DNA of 6,342 nt from Brachybacterium sp. (lineage in GTDB: Bacteria > Actinomycetota > Actinomycetes > Actinomycetales > Dermabacteraceae). Under the pieces are notes generated by a model. That model ran no database searches, had not been told where the DNA came from, and saw only the letters and a program-made list of their open reading frames with translations. The DNA lies in NCBI GenBank assembly GCA_027322375.1, contig DAHVRS010000461.1, positions 1 to 6,342 on the forward strand. Reading direction: 5' to 3'. Position numbers and translations under genes: made by a program. Position 1 is the stretch's first letter; the number at the start of each line of letters is the position of its first letter. Shown piece after piece: positions 4,599-6,342 of this stretch.

Positions 4599-5969
4599 TC
4601 AGTCGAAGTACCCGGGCACGTCGATCGCGCCACCAGCCGCCTCGAACTCCTCGGCGATGGCGGCGGCGAGCGAGGGGTCGTGCAGCACGTCGAGCACGGT
4701 CGCGGCGAGGCCGTAGGCCCCGTCGGCCGCGGCGGCGCGCGCCTCCTCGGAGACGGCGCACTCCGCGAACTCGCGCGTGTGCAGCGCGATGTGGGAAGGC
4801 GCGATCTTGATGACCGGGTGGATGCCAGGCACGCGATAGCTGACGTTGCCGAAGTCGGTGGACGCGGCGAGGGACGGGGAGACGACGCCCAGCGGCAGCG
4901 GGTCGCGGCCGCGTCGGCGCTGCGCTTCCACCCAGCGCCCGGTCAGCGCCTCGTTCGTGCGCACCGGGAGGGAGGGCGGGTGCTCGTCCCAGCGGATCGT
5001 GACGCCCACGCCGGCCATGAGTGCGGCGCCGCGTGCCACGTCCTCGACGCGGCGGGAGAGGTCCTTGAGGGTCTCCGGGCGCTGCGAGCGGACGTAGAGG
5101 TCGAGCTTCGCGTGGTCGGGGATGACGCTGGCCCGATCCCCGCCCTCGCGGATCACGGCGTGGACCCGGTCGGTGGGCGGCGTCTGCTGCCGCATCAGGC
5201 CGATGCCCTGGTACATCAGGCTCGCCGCGTCCACGGCGTTGCGGCCCATGTACGGCTGGGCCGAGGCGTGCGCGGTGCGGCCGTGGAACTCGACGGAGAG
5301 GGTGCGCCGGCCCAGCCACACCTGGTCGGCGAGGTCGTAGCCGTAGGGGTGGGCCATCACAGCGGCGTCGAGGCCGTCGAAGGCGCCTTCGCGGGCCATG
5401 TGCTCCTTGCCGGTGTGCCCCTCCTCGGCGGGGGTTCCCAGCAGCACCACACGACCGGGCACGGCGGCGGGGTCGTCCGTCGCGAGCGCGGCGAGCGCCA
5501 GGAAGGCGCCCACGCCCATCACGGCGATGACGTTGTGGCCGCAGCCGTGACCCACGCCGGGCAGCGCGTCGTACTCGGCGAGGATCCCGAGCGTCGGGGC
5601 GTCCGGAGCGTCGCCTCCCGCGCCGACGATCTCGGCGCGCAGCGCGGTCTCGAGCCCGTGGACGCCCACCTGCGCGTCGATCCCGTCGTCGGCGAGGACA
5701 TCGGCGAGGGCGCGCACGGAGCGGTGCTCCTCGAAGGCGACCTCGGGATGCGCGGCGAGGTCGAGCATCACCTCCACCATCTCCGCGGCGTCCGCGGCAA
5801 CAGCGCGCTCGAGGCGGTCATGCAGCTCGGAGGGGGCGCCGGCGAAGGCAGAGCCGGGATGGGCGGCGGTGCGCATCGCCGCCTGGCGCTCCTCGTCGAG
5901 CTGGTCGAGATAGGCGGTGGAGGCCTCGGTGGGTGAGGCATCGGACCGCGTGTTCTGGGGTCGCACCAT
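4599..5969 (-). CDS. M20 family metallopeptidase/amidohydrolase (M20D, PM20D2/AbgB-like)
   Basis: A 456-residue zinc-type hydrolase, normal length for the family. It would cleave an amide bond in a dipeptide or N-acyl/aminoacyl compound in the cytosol; relatives include p-aminobenzoyl-glutamate hydrolase AbgB and the PM20D2 dipeptidase. Key motifs: HPEVAFEEH (74-82), LAEYDALPGVGHGCGHN (130-146) with likely metal ligands Cys143 and His145, PAEEG with Glu183, MAHP with His207, and a C-terminal His397 (ALHT). EFHGRTAHAS (227-236) begins the lid/dimerisation domain, and ASTDFGNVSYRVPGIHP (369-385) is close to PM20D2-type proteins. There is no signal peptide. GTG 5987 is possible, but ATG 5969 is preferred: a TATCCT -10 box lies within the extra codons, exactly 7 bases before this ATG, and no Shine-Dalgarno precedes either start. 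The gene stands alone. The true substrate cannot be told. Confidence 0.9.
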   Translation of the reverse strand: MVRPQNTRSDASPTEASTAYLDQLDEERQAAMRTAAHPGSAFAGAPSELHDRLERAVAADAAEMVEVMLDLAAHPEVAFEEHRSVRALADVLADDGIDAQVGVHGLETALRAEIVGAGGDAPDAPTLGILAEYDALPGVGHGCGHNVIAVMGVGAFLALAALATDDPAAVPGRVVLLGTPAEEGHTGKEHMAREGAFDGLDAAVMAHPYGYDLADQVWLGRRTLSVEFHGRTAHASAQPYMGRNAVDAASLMYQGIGLMRQQTPPTDRVHAVIREGGDRASVIPDHAKLDLYVRSQRPETLKDLSRRVEDVARGAALMAGVGVTIRWDEHPPSLPVRTNEALTGRWVEAQRRRGRDPLPLGVVSPSLAASTDFGNVSYRVPGIHPVIKIAPSHIALHTREFAECAVSEEARAAAADGAYGLAATVLDVLHDPSLAAAIAEEFEAAGGAIDVPGYFD

Positions 5970-5976
5970 GCGGATG

Positions 5977-5982
5977 AGGATA
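5977..5982 (-). promoter_or_regulatory. Candidate -10 box (TATCCT) for a leaderless M20 transcript
   Basis: On the minus strand TATCCT is followed by CATCCGC (7 bases) and then ATG 5969, which puts the transcription start on the A of the start codon. No purine-rich Shine-Dalgarno is present before ATG 5969 or GTG 5987, which supports a leaderless start. No clear -35 is seen. Confidence 0.55.
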
Positions 5983-6245
5983 TGCACGACCGGACCCGAT
6001 GCGCCGCGTTGCGCGGGTCGTCGCCACTCGTCGTCCAGGCGCCGACGGCGTCACACGCCGCGCCGCGGAGGTGGTGAAGTCCGCCGTATCACGGGCTCGC
6101 GCACCCGAGGAGGGCGCTGCGGGCGCGGGCAGGGGCGCTGCAGGCGCGGGCAGTCGACGCTCGAGATCACGCACCCCGCTCCCCTCCTCTCGTCGTCCCC
6201 GACGCCCCGTCCTCCTACGATGGGGCGGCGGGGGCGAGTATCATC
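5983..6245. other. Upstream region of the M20 gene without a recognised gene
   Basis: No supported gene is seen on either strand; the open frames are Arg/Pro-rich and look like GC-bias artefacts. The region holds short palindromes near the M20 promoter (CCGCG/CGCGG at 6004-6016; CGGCGT/ACGCCG at 6046-6060) that could be operator half-sites, a 21-bp tandem duplication at 6112-6153, and on the plus strand TACGAT (6216-6221) and TATCAT (6239-6244) as possible -10 boxes for a gene to the right. Confidence 0.5.
6112..6153. repeat. 21-bp tandem duplication
   Basis: Units 6112-6132 and 6133-6153 abut directly and differ at one base (G6121 versus A6142); each starts GGGCGCTG. The sequence lies about 145-185 bp upstream of the M20 start. 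It is probably a slippage duplication in non-coding DNA. The unit length is a multiple of three, but no convincing gene covers it. Confidence 0.85.
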
Positions 6246-6246
6246 C

Positions 6247-6342
6247 GTGCACGATGTGCGGTCGGCCACCCGAACCGGCGCGCTCCTCCGAGGCCCTCGC
6301 ACGGTCGCGAGAACCGCGGACGCTGCGACGGGCCCTGCCGCC
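6247..6342 (+). CDS. Possible N-terminal start of a rightward gene, cut by the window edge
   Basis: From GTG 6247 the frame is open to the edge (32 codons, MHDVRSATRTGALLRGPRTV and on). A second in-frame GTG lies at 6256, and a different frame could begin at ATG 6254. TACGAT (6216-6221) and TATCAT (6239-6244) are plausible -10 boxes, and a G-rich run near 6230-6238 is a poor Shine-Dalgarno. The protein start matches no family I recognise. A divergent gene to the right is reasonable, but the exact start and even the frame are guesses. Confidence 0.22.
   Translation, partial: MHDVRSATRTGALLRGPRTVARTADAATGPAA

Noticed and set aside
4680..5936. 418-residue open frame on the plus strand
   Set aside because: It lies antisense to the M20 peptidase, whose motifs are unmistakable. 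The translation is Gly/His/Val/Arg-rich with no family motif, as expected from GC-biased antisense frames.
6051..6302. 83-residue minus-strand open frame at the right end
   Set aside because: Low-complexity Arg/Pro content, includes the tandem repeat, and shows no ribosome binding site or family motif.

Overview
The window is very GC-rich with strong third-position G/C codon bias. The proteins (AGCS-type sodium/amino-acid symporter, DUF779 protein, LrgA/LrgB pair, divergent PNPOx-family flavoprotein, M20 peptidase) fit a high-GC actinobacterium. Micrococcales, perhaps a Brachybacterium-like genus, is my inference from sequence character and was not checked by search. No tRNA, rRNA, CRISPR array, insertion sequence or phage gene is visible. 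This looks like ordinary chromosome with compact metabolic and transport genes.

Layout, left to right. (1) The C-terminal end of a sodium:alanine/glycine symporter runs rightward off the left edge and stops at 608. (2) A 16-bp perfect hairpin (626-666) ends it and probably also serves the convergent leftward gene. (3) A leftward aldo/keto reductase of the Kv-beta/YghZ-like group (710-1714). (4) A short divergent promoter region, then a rightward DUF779 gene (1885-2361) with a long GC-rich leader. (5) A 173-bp convergent gap. (6) A leftward set: lrgB (2535-3230) and lrgA (3227-3673), which overlap by 4 bp, and upstream of them a PNPOx-family gene (3799-4359). (7) A 239-bp regulatory gap with two copies of an 11-bp palindrome inside a 16-bp inverted repeat (4383-4443), plus a large hairpin (4521-4580) after the next gene. 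(8) A leftward M20D peptidase/amidohydrolase (4599-5969). (9) A right-hand stretch without a confident gene, holding a 21-bp tandem duplication and a possible start of a rightward gene at the edge.

How the genes may work together: the lrgAB pair is clearly one translation-coupled unit. The PNPOx-like gene could be co-transcribed with it across a 125-bp gap, but this is not certain. The symporter and the M20 peptidase both belong to amino-acid/peptide use, yet they lie far apart and show no operon link. The most unusual signals are non-coding. One is the paired palindrome just upstream of the PNPOx-like gene. The other is that two genes (aldo/keto reductase and M20 peptidase) have a TANNNT -10 box exactly 7 bases before the ATG, as expected for leaderless transcripts. 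I found no clear sign of a wholly new system.
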